Source: an uncultured Mycoplasmatota bacterium (GTDB lineage: Bacteria; Bacillota_I; Bacilli_A; RF39; UBA660). From it: 19,507 nucleotides of DNA. A program made the translations under genes and the position numbers. The stretch is from positions 1 to 19,507 of the forward strand of contig UQVP01000019.1 of NCBI GenBank assembly GCA_900544605.1, read 5' to 3'. Under the pieces are notes generated by a model. That model had not been told where the DNA came from. It was given only the letters and a program-made list of their open reading frames with translations, and did no database searches. Of this stretch, positions 7,163 through 13,088 are shown in pieces. Position 1 is the first letter of the stretch. Each line of letters opens with the position of its first letter.

Positions 7163-8821
7163 CATGTATTCACTAAACTTATTAAATCTATTTTTTATTC
7201 TATCTTCACCCAATAGTCTTAACAACTCGTATAAATCAGGTGTCATTGTTAAAGATGTAATTGCAACTCTAATGAATTCACAAACATCACCTACATGACC
7301 ATTATAATCATCAGGATTTTCTTTATAATCTTTAACATTTGCAGCAAAACCATATTTAGTAGCTAATTGTTTAACCTTTTCATACCATTCATCTTTAGTA
7401 TCATTACTATTATAATAATTATTTATATAATCAAATAAAATATCACTATTATAATATTTTTTTATTTCAACATTACTATAAACATTTTCTTTTGTATCAA
7501 ACAATTCATCATACATATACCATATTTGATTTTTTATATCAGAGTAACATGAATAATCTTTTCGTGGCTTCTTTTGTTCTCTTTCTATATTAAATAAATT
7601 AATAGAGTAATCTTTATATTTTGTTAATAAATCATACAACTCTTTATCAAACTCTAAAGCCCATTTTAAAGATGCTTCATATACTTCACTTGCTTTTAAT
7701 CTGCTAATGTAGTTTTTAGAGATATTTAACATTTTATCTAAATCAAACAATGTTCCACTAGCACTTATTTTTTTAAAATCTAGTTTAAAATCATCTATAG
7801 TTTTATCTTTATTAGCATCATACCAAGATTCAAAATTAGAATTAGCAATAGTTGTTAAATAAAGTTTAACTGCTTCTATTGGAATTCCTTTTTCATGATA
7901 GAAACTAACAGCTGCTTCTGGATCTTTTCTTTTACTTAATTTTCTTCTTGTCCCATCTTCATCTATTTTCATAACTAAACCTAAATGAGCATATTTAGGT
8001 ACTTTGAAACCAAATTTTTTAAATAATTCAATATGAAGTGGTGTTGAAGGAAACCATTCTTCTCCTCGCATAACATGTGTTGTACGCATTAAGTGATCAT
8101 CAACAACATGAGCAAAATGATATACTGGAATACCATCACTTTTAATAAGTATATGATCAATATCATTCTCTGGAAATTCTACTTTTCCTCTAACACAATC
8201 ATTAACAACTATTTTCCTATTAAAATCTCCCGTTGATTTTAGCCTTAAAACATAGCTTTCACCATTTTTTATTTTTTTTGCTCTCTCTTCATTTGATAAA
8301 TAACGACATTTAGCAAATCTTCCATAGTAACCAATTCTATCTTTATTTTTTTCCTGTCTTTTTCTTATTTCCTCTATATCTTCACTAGAACAAAAGCAAG
8401 GATAAGCATAATCATTTTCAACTAGATATTTAGCAAATGTTTTATATATATCTAATCTTTTTGTTTGAATATAAGGTCCATAATTACCTTTCTCTTCTGT
8501 TTCTGATACTACACCTTCATCAATAGTTATATCAAAATTTTTTAAATCATCAATTATACCTTGAATACCATTTTCAACACTTCTTTTTTGATCTGTATCT
8601 TCTATTCTAAGATAAAATACTCCATCTGTATCTTTAGGAAATTTTCTTTCAATAAAAGCAGTTAATAAACTTCCCATATGTACAAATCCTGTAGGGCTTG
8701 GAGCAAAACGTGATACAATCGCACCTTCTTTTAAATTTCTTTCAGGATATATTTCTTCATAATCATCAATAGTTTTTGTAACATCAGGATACATAATACT
8801 AGCTAATTCTTTATTTGTCAT
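7148..8821 (-). CDS. gltX: Glutamyl-tRNA synthetase
   Basis: 557 aa class I synthetase that charges tRNA-Glu with glutamate, and in bacteria lacking GlnRS also tRNA-Gln. Seen directly: an N-terminal extension of ~35 residues, then RFAPSPTGFVHMGSL with HMGS at 48-51 as the HIGH motif, LRIEDTDQKR (71-80), a zinc-type CFC...KC cluster (Cys142, Cys144, Cys172), HVMRGEEW, and KLSKR (294-298) as the KMSKS motif. The helical anticodon-binding part follows. It is longer than the ~480-aa type and resembles the extended clostridial/mollicute form. The ATG is preceded by GGATGTGA. It is co-transcribed behind tRNA-Gln (26 bases apart, no promoter between). That neighbour suggests a non-discriminating enzyme, which is inference; gatCAB is not in view. 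Confidence 0.95.
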   Translation of the reverse strand: MTNKELASIMYPDVTKTIDDYEEIYPERNLKEGAIVSRFAPSPTGFVHMGSLLTAFIERKFPKDTDGVFYLRIEDTDQKRSVENGIQGIIDDLKNFDITIDEGVVSETEEKGNYGPYIQTKRLDIYKTFAKYLVENDYAYPCFCSSEDIEEIRKRQEKNKDRIGYYGRFAKCRYLSNEERAKKIKNGESYVLRLKSTGDFNRKIVVNDCVRGKVEFPENDIDHILIKSDGIPVYHFAHVVDDHLMRTTHVMRGEEWFPSTPLHIELFKKFGFKVPKYAHLGLVMKIDEDGTRRKLSKRKDPEAAVSFYHEKGIPIEAVKLYLTTIANSNFESWYDANKDKTIDDFKLDFKKISASGTLFDLDKMLNISKNYISRLKASEVYEASLKWALEFDKELYDLLTKYKDYSINLFNIEREQKKPRKDYSCYSDIKNQIWYMYDELFDTKENVYSNVEIKKYYNSDILFDYINNYYNSNDTKDEWYEKVKQLATKYGFAANVKDYKENPDDYNGHVGDVCEFIRVAITSLTMTPDLYELLRLLGEDRIKNRFNKFSEYMKNSK

Positions 8822-8847
8822 AGTTCACATCCATTCAAATATTTATT

Positions 8848-8922
8848 TGGCTGCCCAGATAGGATTCGAACCTATGCATATTGGAGTCAGAGTCCAATGC
8901 CTTACCGCTTGGCGACTGGGCA
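8848..8922 (-). tRNA. tRNA-Gln (anticodon CTG)
   Basis: A 75-nt cloverleaf with encoded CCA. The acceptor TGCCCAG/CTGGGCA keeps the U1-A72 pair typical of tRNA-Gln, with discriminator G; the anticodon stem is TTGGA/TCCAA with loop CTCTGAC, anticodon CTG. The T arm carries GTTCGAATC. It is the first element of the gltX transcript. It reads CAG only, so a TTG isoacceptor should exist elsewhere. Confidence 0.95.
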
Positions 8923-8933
8923 ATACCTAATTA

Positions 8934-8942
8934 ATTATAACA
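8934..8942 (-). promoter_or_regulatory. Extended -10 promoter of tRNA-Gln-gltX
   Basis: TGT-TATAAT on the minus strand, 11 bases before the tRNA 5' end. No good -35 is present; that position falls in the T run of the upstream terminator. Confidence 0.6.
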
Positions 8943-8948
8943 TAAAAG

Positions 8949-8974
8949 AAAAAAAATAAGTATATTTTACTTAT
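8949..8974 (-). terminator. Terminator of the GT4 gene
   Basis: The 7-bp stem ATAAGTA/TACTTAT with a 5-base loop is followed by a long T run. The stop codon (8971-8973) is within the stem. Confidence 0.75.
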
Positions 8975-10152
8975 CTTTTTTTCTTTTTAATAAGTTCTAA
9001 ATAGATTTTATATGCTTCATTCACCTGTTCATCCCAAGTTTTATATAAATCAATATAAGCATTTTTACTAACTTTATCATATAAATATTTATCGTTCATT
9101 ATTTCTATTATTTTATCAGAGTAAGCCCCTACTGTATATTCTGACAAAAAGCCATTAACATTTTCAGTAATCGTAGAAGCCGTTGCAGTATCTTTCAAAA
9201 ATAATCCTGGAGTAGATTGTGACGCAGCTTCAATTCTAACTATCCCAGAAGTATCATAAACTGATGGAAATAAAAATAAATCAGCTCTTTTATAATAACA
9301 AGAAAGCTCATAACGATCCATTACTCTTCCACACATTATAACATCATTCTCAAGACCTATTTTTTTAATGTGTTCTACTAATTTGTCACTATCTTGTCCA
9401 CTTCCAACGTATAACATTTTAAATTTAAGTTTAGGATTTTTTTCTTTAACGGCTTTAAGACTATCAGCAATAAAAATAATATTTTTTAATAAATTTATTC
9501 TTCCTACAAAAAGGAAAACTTTTTCATTTCTTTTAATCTTATATTTATGATTAATGTAATCAATAGCTTTTTTAGTATCTTTTACAGGTACCATTTCTGT
9601 TGCGTTATCCATTATTCTTGGCATTGTTTTATAACCATAATCTTCATGAAATATACGTGCTGTTTCTTCATTAACAGCCCAACATTCATCACATTTATTA
9701 AATACTCTAATTAAATTATTATTAAGTTTAGTTGCTAAAATATCATTATGAACAAATCTTTGGATATCTTGTTTAAATTGTGTATGCATTGTTGCAACAC
9801 AAGGTATATGATGCTTTTTAGCATAACTAAGACCAGCCATTCCCATTGTAAATGGTGAATGAATATGAACAATATCTAATTTATATTTATCTAGTTCTTT
9901 CATAAATTTAGGATCCAACTTTGGCATTGGCAAAGAATAATCTAAAAAAGGTACTTTTAAAGAATAACATCTAACTACTTTGTATGGTAGAGTTGAATCA
10001 TCAAAATCTTTTCCTAAATATCTTGGTACAAAAACAATTACATTAGCATATTTAGAAAGTCTTCTAGCATAATTATCTACTACCATAAGTACACCATCTG
10101 CCATTGGAAAAAATGAATCATTAAAAAGTCCTATTGTAATTTTATTTTCCAT
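8971..10152 (-). CDS. GT4-family glycosyltransferase, probably membrane glycolipid synthesis
   Basis: 393 aa with the GT-B two-domain layout. The N-terminal domain starts IGLFNDSFFPMADGV with glycines for the acceptor cleft, then DIVHIHSPFTMG and a TMHTQF segment. The C-terminal domain has FLFVGRINLLKNI, GSGQD and the nucleotide-sugar site FPSVYDTSGIVRIEAASQ, where Asp replaces the first Glu of the usual E-x7-E. That pattern and the overall length fit the diacylglycerol glucosyltransferase group of low-GC bacteria (the enzymes that make mono- or diglucosyl-diacylglycerol), acting at the inner membrane face. Other GT4 roles are possible. An AGAGGTG site precedes the ATG and an extended -10 promoter lies at 10174-10203. 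It is monocistronic. The family is firm; the substrate is inference. Confidence 0.85.
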   Translation of the reverse strand: MENKITIGLFNDSFFPMADGVLMVVDNYARRLSKYANVIVFVPRYLGKDFDDSTLPYKVVRCYSLKVPFLDYSLPMPKLDPKFMKELDKYKLDIVHIHSPFTMGMAGLSYAKKHHIPCVATMHTQFKQDIQRFVHNDILATKLNNNLIRVFNKCDECWAVNEETARIFHEDYGYKTMPRIMDNATEMVPVKDTKKAIDYINHKYKIKRNEKVFLFVGRINLLKNIIFIADSLKAVKEKNPKLKFKMLYVGSGQDSDKLVEHIKKIGLENDVIMCGRVMDRYELSCYYKRADLFLFPSVYDTSGIVRIEAASQSTPGLFLKDTATASTITENVNGFLSEYTVGAYSDKIIEIMNDKYLYDKVSKNAYIDLYKTWDEQVNEAYKIYLELIKKKKR

Positions 10153-10173
10153 ATTACACCTCTATATACCAAA

Positions 10174-10203
10174 ATTATAACACAGTTAAAAAGAAATGAG
10201 CAA
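10174..10203 (-). promoter_or_regulatory. Promoter of the GT4 gene
   Basis: TATAAT (10174-10179) with a TGT extension, 18 bases from a weak TTGCTC (10198-10203) on the minus strand. Confidence 0.6.
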
Positions 10204-10207
10204 ATAT

Positions 10208-10585
10208 TTAATTAAATGCTAATTCTACATCTATTTCTTTATCTAAAATAGCTATTCCTAAAAATATTATACCACTAATTAAAATTAATAAGGAACCAAT
10301 AAAAGAAGCATAATGTAAATATACTTTTTTATTACTATCAAACGGTGTTAAAGCTTTTAAATCATCATAACTATCTTTAGCAAAATAATAATATATAAAA
10401 AGTAATATTGTAAAAATAAGTATTAATAAATTTTGATACTCTTTTCTACTTTTTTCATCTCCATATAATATAAAGTTTTTTTCTTTGTAATTAGCATAAT
10501 AACTTAAAAGAATAATGCCAATATATATAAGCCATACAAAGTTTTCTATTTTAATATCTTCTAGACGATCAAACTTATCATTCAT
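10208..10585 (-). CDS. Small membrane protein of unknown function
   Basis: 125 aa, not recognised. Three membrane segments are visible (about residues 17-33, 52-68 and 92-113) separated by charged loops, with a short hydrophilic N-terminus and an acidic C-terminus. There is no clear ribosome binding site before the ATG; a TATAAT at 10606-10611 lies about 20 bases upstream, so the leader would be short and lack a Shine-Dalgarno. No hairpin terminator follows, so transcripts may run into the glycosyltransferase 55 bases downstream. Base composition is like its neighbours. The reading frame is convincing by length and by its hydrophobic pattern. Confidence 0.6.
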   Translation of the reverse strand: MNDKFDRLEDIKIENFVWLIYIGIILLSYYANYKEKNFILYGDEKSRKEYQNLLILIFTILLFIYYYFAKDSYDDLKALTPFDSNKKVYLHYASFIGSLLILISGIIFLGIAILDKEIDVELAFN

Positions 10586-10616
10586 AGTATATAATATTAA
10601 ATTTTATTATATAAAT

Positions 10617-10643
10617 GAAAAAAACTTTGTGCTGAACACAAAG
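10617..10643 (-). terminator. Terminator of the two-small-gene operon
   Basis: The 7-bp stem CTTTGTG/CACAAAG with a 5-base loop is followed by seven T on the minus strand. It begins directly after the TAG at 10644-10646. Confidence 0.8.
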
Positions 10644-10814
10644 CTATCTTCTTATTCCTTTTTTATCATCTAAATTATTTGTCTTAAATATTTCTGCCAT
10701 ATGCTTTATTTCTTTTAATTTTTTTATTTGTTCTTTTCTACTAGTGTCTTCTTTTTTAATAACAAATGATTTTGATGAAGGTTGCGCTAGAACATTAAAT
10801 TTTTCTTCTTTCAT
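10644..10814 (-). CDS. Small basic protein of unknown function
   Basis: 56 aa, beginning MKEEKFNVLAQ and ending KKGIRR. It is charged and Lys-rich with a probable helix at residues 25-45; no signal peptide or membrane span. The ATG is preceded at 6 bases by a full AGGAGGT site, which overlaps the TAG stop of the gene before it, so the two are a translationally linked pair. A terminator follows immediately. The strong ribosome site and operon setting are the support; no family is recognised. Confidence 0.65.
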   Translation of the reverse strand: MKEEKFNVLAQPSSKSFVIKKEDTSRKEQIKKLKEIKHMAEIFKTNNLDDKKGIRR

Positions 10815-10823
10815 GGTTACCTC

Positions 10824-11024
10824 CTACAAACTTTTTTGTTTTTCAATTTCATAATCTTTTAAATTAAAATTATTTTGAGACGCTAATTCTATTAATCTCT
10901 GTTCTGATGCATTATATATTTCACTAACAGATACTAAAGCTGCTCCAAAACCACCTACAATAAACGCACTACCATAATAATCAATTAAATCTTGTCTTAA
11001 TTTTTCAAAATCTAAATTATACAT
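10824..11024 (-). CDS. Small conserved-looking Bacillota protein
   Basis: 66 aa, starting MYNLDFEKLRQDLIDYYG. The ATG at 11024 is chosen because AGAGGTG lies 7 bases upstream; an in-frame ATG ten codons earlier has no such site. The pattern LRxDLxxYYGSA, a Gly/Ala-rich middle (FIVGGFGAALVSVSEI) and then ASxxxLIELAxxNxFxLxxYEI recalls a family of short uncharacterised proteins common in Bacillota, where the middle is usually more variable. Function is unknown. It is the first gene of a pair with the 56-aa protein and has an extended -10 promoter (11072-11080) with a leader of about 40 bases. Confidence 0.65.
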   Translation of the reverse strand: MYNLDFEKLRQDLIDYYGSAFIVGGFGAALVSVSEIYNASEQRLIELASQNNFNLKDYEIEKQKSL

Positions 11025-11071
11025 TTTTACACCTCTTTTATTATTCACTAACAAGCACTACATCTATATAT

Positions 11072-11080
11072 AGTATAACA
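11072..11080 (-). promoter_or_regulatory. Extended -10 promoter of the small-gene pair
   Basis: TGT-TATACT on the minus strand; a TTGTGA lies 19 bases upstream as a weak -35. Confidence 0.5.
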
Positions 11081-11120
11081 CATGATTATTAATTATTCAC
11101 AACTATAGTACTAAATTGTC

Positions 11121-11157
11121 AAAATAAAACTACTTTCAATTTAATTTGAAAGTAGTT
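11121..11157 (-). terminator. Terminator of the tRNA-Thr operon
   Basis: A perfect 12-bp stem (11128-11139 with 11146-11157), a 6-base loop, then TTATTTT on the minus strand. Confidence 0.8.
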
Positions 11158-11195
11158 CTTATATTATTTTGAAAAGTTCGAATTTAATATCAATC

Positions 11196-11269
11196 TGGTG
11201 CCGAAAGATAGAATTGAACTATCCGCTGATCATTACCAATGACCTATTTTACCACTAAACTATATCGGC
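11196..11269 (-). tRNA. tRNA-Thr (anticodon GGT)
   Basis: 74 nt with encoded CCA. The acceptor GCCGATA pairs with TTTCGGC except for a T-T mismatch at 6-67, with discriminator A. The anticodon stem GGTCA/TGATC has loop TTGGTAA, anticodon GGT. The variable loop is four bases and the T arm GATAG-TTCAATT-CTATC is intact. It is second in a tandem pair, 3 bases after tRNA-Thr(CGT). Confidence 0.9.
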
Positions 11270-11272
11270 ATC

Positions 11273-11348
11273 TGGTGCTGAAAAAGGGATTCGAACCCCC
11301 GACCTGCTCTTTACGAGGGAGCTGCTCTACCAGCTGAGCTATTTCAGC
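11273..11348 (-). tRNA. tRNA-Thr (anticodon CGT)
   Basis: 76 nt with encoded CCA. The acceptor GCTGAAA/TTTCAGC is perfect with discriminator A; the D arm is GCTC-AGCTGGTA-GAGC. The anticodon loop is CTCGTAA (anticodon CGT, codon ACG), closed by a stem whose inner pair is C31-A39, a mismatch. The T stem GGGGG/CCCTT contains two G-U pairs. It is first in a tandem with tRNA-Thr(GGT). Confidence 0.92.
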
Positions 11349-11366
11349 CTTTTTATTAACAAAAAT

Positions 11367-11375
11367 ATTATAACA
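11367..11375 (-). promoter_or_regulatory. Extended -10 promoter of the tRNA-Thr pair
   Basis: TGT-TATAAT on the minus strand, 18 bases before the first tRNA. The -35 position falls within the yqeY terminator stem. Confidence 0.6.
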
Positions 11376-11406
11376 AAAAAATAGATATAAATAAATATAT
11401 CTATTT
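11375..11406 (-). terminator. Terminator of yqeY
   Basis: A perfect 11-bp stem (11379-11389 with 11396-11406) and a 6-base loop, followed by a T run that merges into the tRNA-Thr promoter. The yqeY TAG (11401-11403) lies in the stem. Confidence 0.75.
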
Positions 11407-11847
11407 TAAATTAGCTAATCTTTCTTTTATTTTACTATTAACAAAACCTAAATCTGCTTTACCTTTAACCATAGGTGCAATTGCTCCCATGACTTTTCCC
11501 ATATCTGATGGTCCTGCAGGATTAACTTTAGCAAATACTTCATCAATCACTTTTAATACTTCTTCTTCACTCATTTGAGCTGGCATATATTTACTTAGAA
11601 TATCAATTTCTTTTTGAGTTTTATCAATTAAATCTTGTCTTCCACCTTTTTCAAATTCCTTAATTGATTCACGTCTTGTTTTAATTTCTCTACCAATAAT
11701 AGTTATAATTTCTTCATCACTAAGTTCATGTTTTACTTTTATTTCTTCTAATTGAATAGCACCCTTAACCATTCTAATTACAGATAATAAATCTCTATTT
11801 TGATTTTTCATCGCATTTTTTAAATCAATTAAAATTTTTTCTTTCAT
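11401..11847 (-). CDS. yqeY: GatB/YqeY-domain protein
   Basis: 148 aa, the standard length of YqeY, which resembles the C-terminal tail domain of GatB (the tRNA-Gln amidotransferase subunit) and is thought to bind tRNA. Typical features are MKEKILIDLKNAMKNQNR at the start, LSVIRMVKGAI, the helical KTRRESIKEFEKGGR, LSKYMPAQMSEEE and the C-terminal DMGKVMGAIAPMVKGKAD. The ATG at 11847 is chosen for its AAAGGTGAT site; the in-frame ATG nine codons earlier falls in a hairpin and lacks one. It follows rpsU as in Bacillus, with a short hairpin between that would cut its expression relative to rpsU. Confidence 0.93.
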   Translation of the reverse strand: MKEKILIDLKNAMKNQNRDLLSVIRMVKGAIQLEEIKVKHELSDEEIITIIGREIKTRRESIKEFEKGGRQDLIDKTQKEIDILSKYMPAQMSEEEVLKVIDEVFAKVNPAGPSDMGKVMGAIAPMVKGKADLGFVNSKIKERLANLK

Positions 11848-11860
11848 AGTATCACCTTTC

Positions 11861-11884
11861 AAAAAGAGAACCATAATTGGTTCT
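11861..11884 (-). terminator. Weak hairpin between rpsU and yqeY (attenuator)
   Basis: The 6-bp stem AGAACC/GGTTCT with a 6-base loop is followed by CTTTTT, within the 38-base gap. There is no promoter between the genes, so it probably acts as a partial terminator. Confidence 0.55.
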
Positions 11885-11885
11885 A

Positions 11886-12083
11886 CTAATAATCTCTTTC
11901 TCTATTTCTTTTACGACTGTTACGAATTGCTTCTTTTTTAGCTAATCTTCTCTTAACGCCTGGTTTCATATAACCTTCGTTTCTTTCTCTAACTGCTTTT
12001 AGGAGGCCGTCTCTCATATTTTTTTGTTTCATAGTACGTAATGCACCTTCAACGTTTCCATTCTTTACTACTACTGTAGACAT
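11886..12083 (-). CDS. rpsU: 30S ribosomal protein bS21
   Basis: 65 aa, highly basic, located in the small ribosomal subunit near the platform and the anti-Shine-Dalgarno. It starts MSTVVVKNGNVEGALRTM and continues through GYMKPGVKRRLAKKEAIRNSRKR, a good family match, slightly longer than the usual 57-58 aa of Bacillus. The ATG follows an AGGGAGGGAT site. It has its own promoter (12113-12141). It is transcribed just after the end of the bacteriocin operon and upstream of yqeY. Confidence 0.97.
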   Translation of the reverse strand: MSTVVVKNGNVEGALRTMKQKNMRDGLLKAVRERNEGYMKPGVKRRLAKKEAIRNSRKRNRERDY

Positions 12084-12112
12084 CTATAATCCCTCCCTTC
12101 TTGACTGTCAAT

Positions 12113-12141
12113 ATTATAACACCAATTATTACTTATTACAA
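12113..12141 (-). promoter_or_regulatory. Promoter of rpsU
   Basis: TTGTAA (12136-12141, minus strand), 17 bases, TATAAT (12113-12118) with a TGT extension. Confidence 0.7.
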
Positions 12142-12172
12142 GAAAAATTTCATTTAAACGTTATTTTACATC

Positions 12173-12201
12173 AAAAAAATGGCAATTTCGCCACTTTTTT
12201 T
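12173..12201 (-). terminator. Terminator of the bacteriocin operon
   Basis: The minus strand reads an A run, GTGGC, GAAATT, GCCA and a run of seven T: a TGGC/GCCA core extended by A/T pairs across one unpaired base. It lies 2-30 bases past the stop of the last small gene. Confidence 0.75.
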
Positions 12202-12202
12202 G

Positions 12203-12367
12203 TTAAATCATTATTCTTCTTACAAAAGTACCAATATATTTACCTAAATAAAATATAATAGTACCCAGTACTTCTATAATAGGCTCAATTATAGGTATTG
12301 AAAGAATTAATAATAAAATTAGTAAAATTTTTTTCTTCTTTTTTATATAACTTATTAAAATTGACAT
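12203..12367 (-). CDS. Small hydrophobic protein, candidate bacteriocin immunity protein
   Basis: 54 aa. The start reads MSILISYIKKKKK, then a strongly hydrophobic stretch (about residues 14-30, with two prolines at 25 and 29), a second hydrophobic part at 31-42, and a C-terminus LGKYIGTFVRRIMI. It has no double-glycine leader. The start overlaps the end of the preceding peptide gene by 13 bases with no clear ribosome site, and no other start exists in frame, so translation is coupled. As the last gene of the operon, immediately after the structural genes, small, cationic and membrane-associated, it is the best candidate for self-immunity. The LG(K/R)xxG(T/S)x(V/I)RR motif (41-51) is shared with the peptide just upstream, so a third bacteriocin-like peptide is the alternative. 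Confidence 0.6.
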   Translation of the reverse strand: MSILISYIKKKKKILLILLLILSIPIIEPIIEVLGTIIFYLGKYIGTFVRRIMI

Positions 12368-12516
12368 AAACGGTTGGCTGTTAATCTTCTTATTGCAGAA
12401 CCTAAACTTCTACCTAAATCTAACATTGAATTAATTCCTCTTACAATAGAACTAAATAAAGTTCCCGAAATTCCCCCACCATTTATTTCTAACATTTCTT
12501 TTTTTTCTAGCTTCAT
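12355..12516 (-). CDS. Double-glycine-leader bacteriocin precursor, peptide B
   Basis: 53 aa. The leader MKLEKKEMLEINGG matches the double-glycine consensus: Leu at -12, Glu at -8, a hydrophobic residue at -7, Ile at -4 and Gly-Gly at -2/-1. The predicted mature peptide (residues 15-53, 39 aa) starts GISGTLFSSIVRG, contains GRSLG (35-39), a GxxxG helix-packing motif, then the basic SAIRRLTANRL and a single Cys at 51. It is cationic and amphipathic. An AGGAGGT site sits 5 bases before the ATG and overlaps the stop of peptide A. With peptide A it fits a class IIb two-peptide bacteriocin, exported and trimmed by the C39 transporter upstream. No named family is recognised from memory. Confidence 0.85.
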   Translation of the reverse strand: MKLEKKEMLEINGGGISGTLFSSIVRGINSMLDLGRSLGSAIRRLTANRLCQF

Positions 12517-12525
12517 AGATACCTC

Positions 12526-12666
12526 CTAATTACATTTTAATGGACGAACAAATCCATCAATTAATCCAATCATAAAAACAATACCACTTCCAATTAGAGC
12601 CCAAAAACCAAAATTAATACCACCACCATTAATTTTTAACATTTCTTCTTTTTTTAAATTTTTCAT
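12526..12666 (-). CDS. Double-glycine-leader bacteriocin precursor, peptide A
   Basis: 46 aa. The leader MKNLKKEEMLKINGG has Leu -12, Glu -8, Met -7, Ile -4 and Gly-Gly, nearly the same as in peptide B. The predicted mature peptide (residues 16-46, 31 aa) begins GINFGFWALIGSG, is hydrophobic in the middle, contains GLIDG (34-38, GxxxG), and ends FVRPLKCN with one Cys at 45. The ATG overlaps the TGA of the accessory gene as ATGA, and AAAGGA lies upstream. A single Trp near the N-terminal side and a basic tail are common in two-peptide bacteriocins. It could alternatively act alone as a class IId-like peptide. The leader evidence is strong; activity is inferred. Confidence 0.87.
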   Translation of the reverse strand: MKNLKKEEMLKINGGGINFGFWALIGSGIVFMIGLIDGFVRPLKCN

Positions 12667-13088
12667 TTTTTTATTCCTTTCTTTATTTTATTTTTTATTT
12701 CTTTTAAAATTGTTGTTTTCTTAGATTGAAATATAATTTCAATCACATCATCATCATTACTATCATCAATTAGTAACTTTACTTCTTTATAAAGTTTATT
12801 AGAATCATTTTGAAAATTAGTTGCTACTTCATAAGAAAACGTTCTTTTTTTCTTATCTATAATGAGATCATAATTCTTGATAATAGCCATTTCATCATAC
12901 GGAACCAAGATATAAACATAATTATTTCCTCCTTCTTTTATTTGTAATCCAGTAAAATAATAATATTTATTGTATTTATAAAAACAACTAATAAAAATAA
13001 ATGTTAGTAACGTAAAAATCAAAATTATAGTTAAATTTAAAATATAACGAGGACTTTTTCTAAATATTAGTTCTTGATACTTATTCAC
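12663..13088 (-). CDS. Single-pass membrane protein, probable bacteriocin export accessory factor
   Basis: 141 aa, starting with GTG that overlaps the transporter stop by 8 bases, an AAGGA site 11 bases before it. A cytoplasmic N-terminus with FRKSPRY is followed by one membrane span (about residues 17-37) and an outside domain of ~100 residues that is beta-rich in the first half (TGLQIKEGGNNYVYILVPYDEM) and Lys-rich at the end. Position between the exporter and the peptide genes is where HlyD/LcnD-type accessory proteins usually sit, and the orientation matches. It is far shorter than those (normally 350-470 aa) and shows no coiled-coil hairpin or lipoyl domain, so it may be a minimal analogue. 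An immunity role is an alternative. Confidence 0.65.
   Translation of the reverse strand: MNKYQELIFRKSPRYILNLTIILIFTLLTFIFISCFYKYNKYYYFTGLQIKEGGNNYVYILVPYDEMAIIKNYDLIIDKKKRTFSYEVATNFQNDSNKLYKEVKLLIDDSNDDDVIEIIFQSKKTTILKEIKNKIKKGIKK

Noticed and set aside
8823..8847. T-box or other leader regulating gltX
   Set aside because: Only 26 bases separate the tRNA from gltX; no room for a T-box, and no specifier or antiterminator structure is visible.
11025..11054. Upstream ATG giving a 76-aa form of the small protein at 10824
   Set aside because: No ribosome site before it, whereas the ATG at 11024 has AGAGGTG at correct spacing.
12355..12516. Lanthipeptide or sactipeptide reading of the small peptides
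   Set aside because: Each mature peptide has only one Cys and no modification enzyme is encoded nearby; an unmodified class II type fits better.
12663..12666. Reading TGA as tryptophan (Mycoplasma code)
   Set aside because: TGA ends the accessory gene (ATGA overlap with peptide A) and rsmE at positions fitting normal gene ends, while tryptophans in all genes are TGG.
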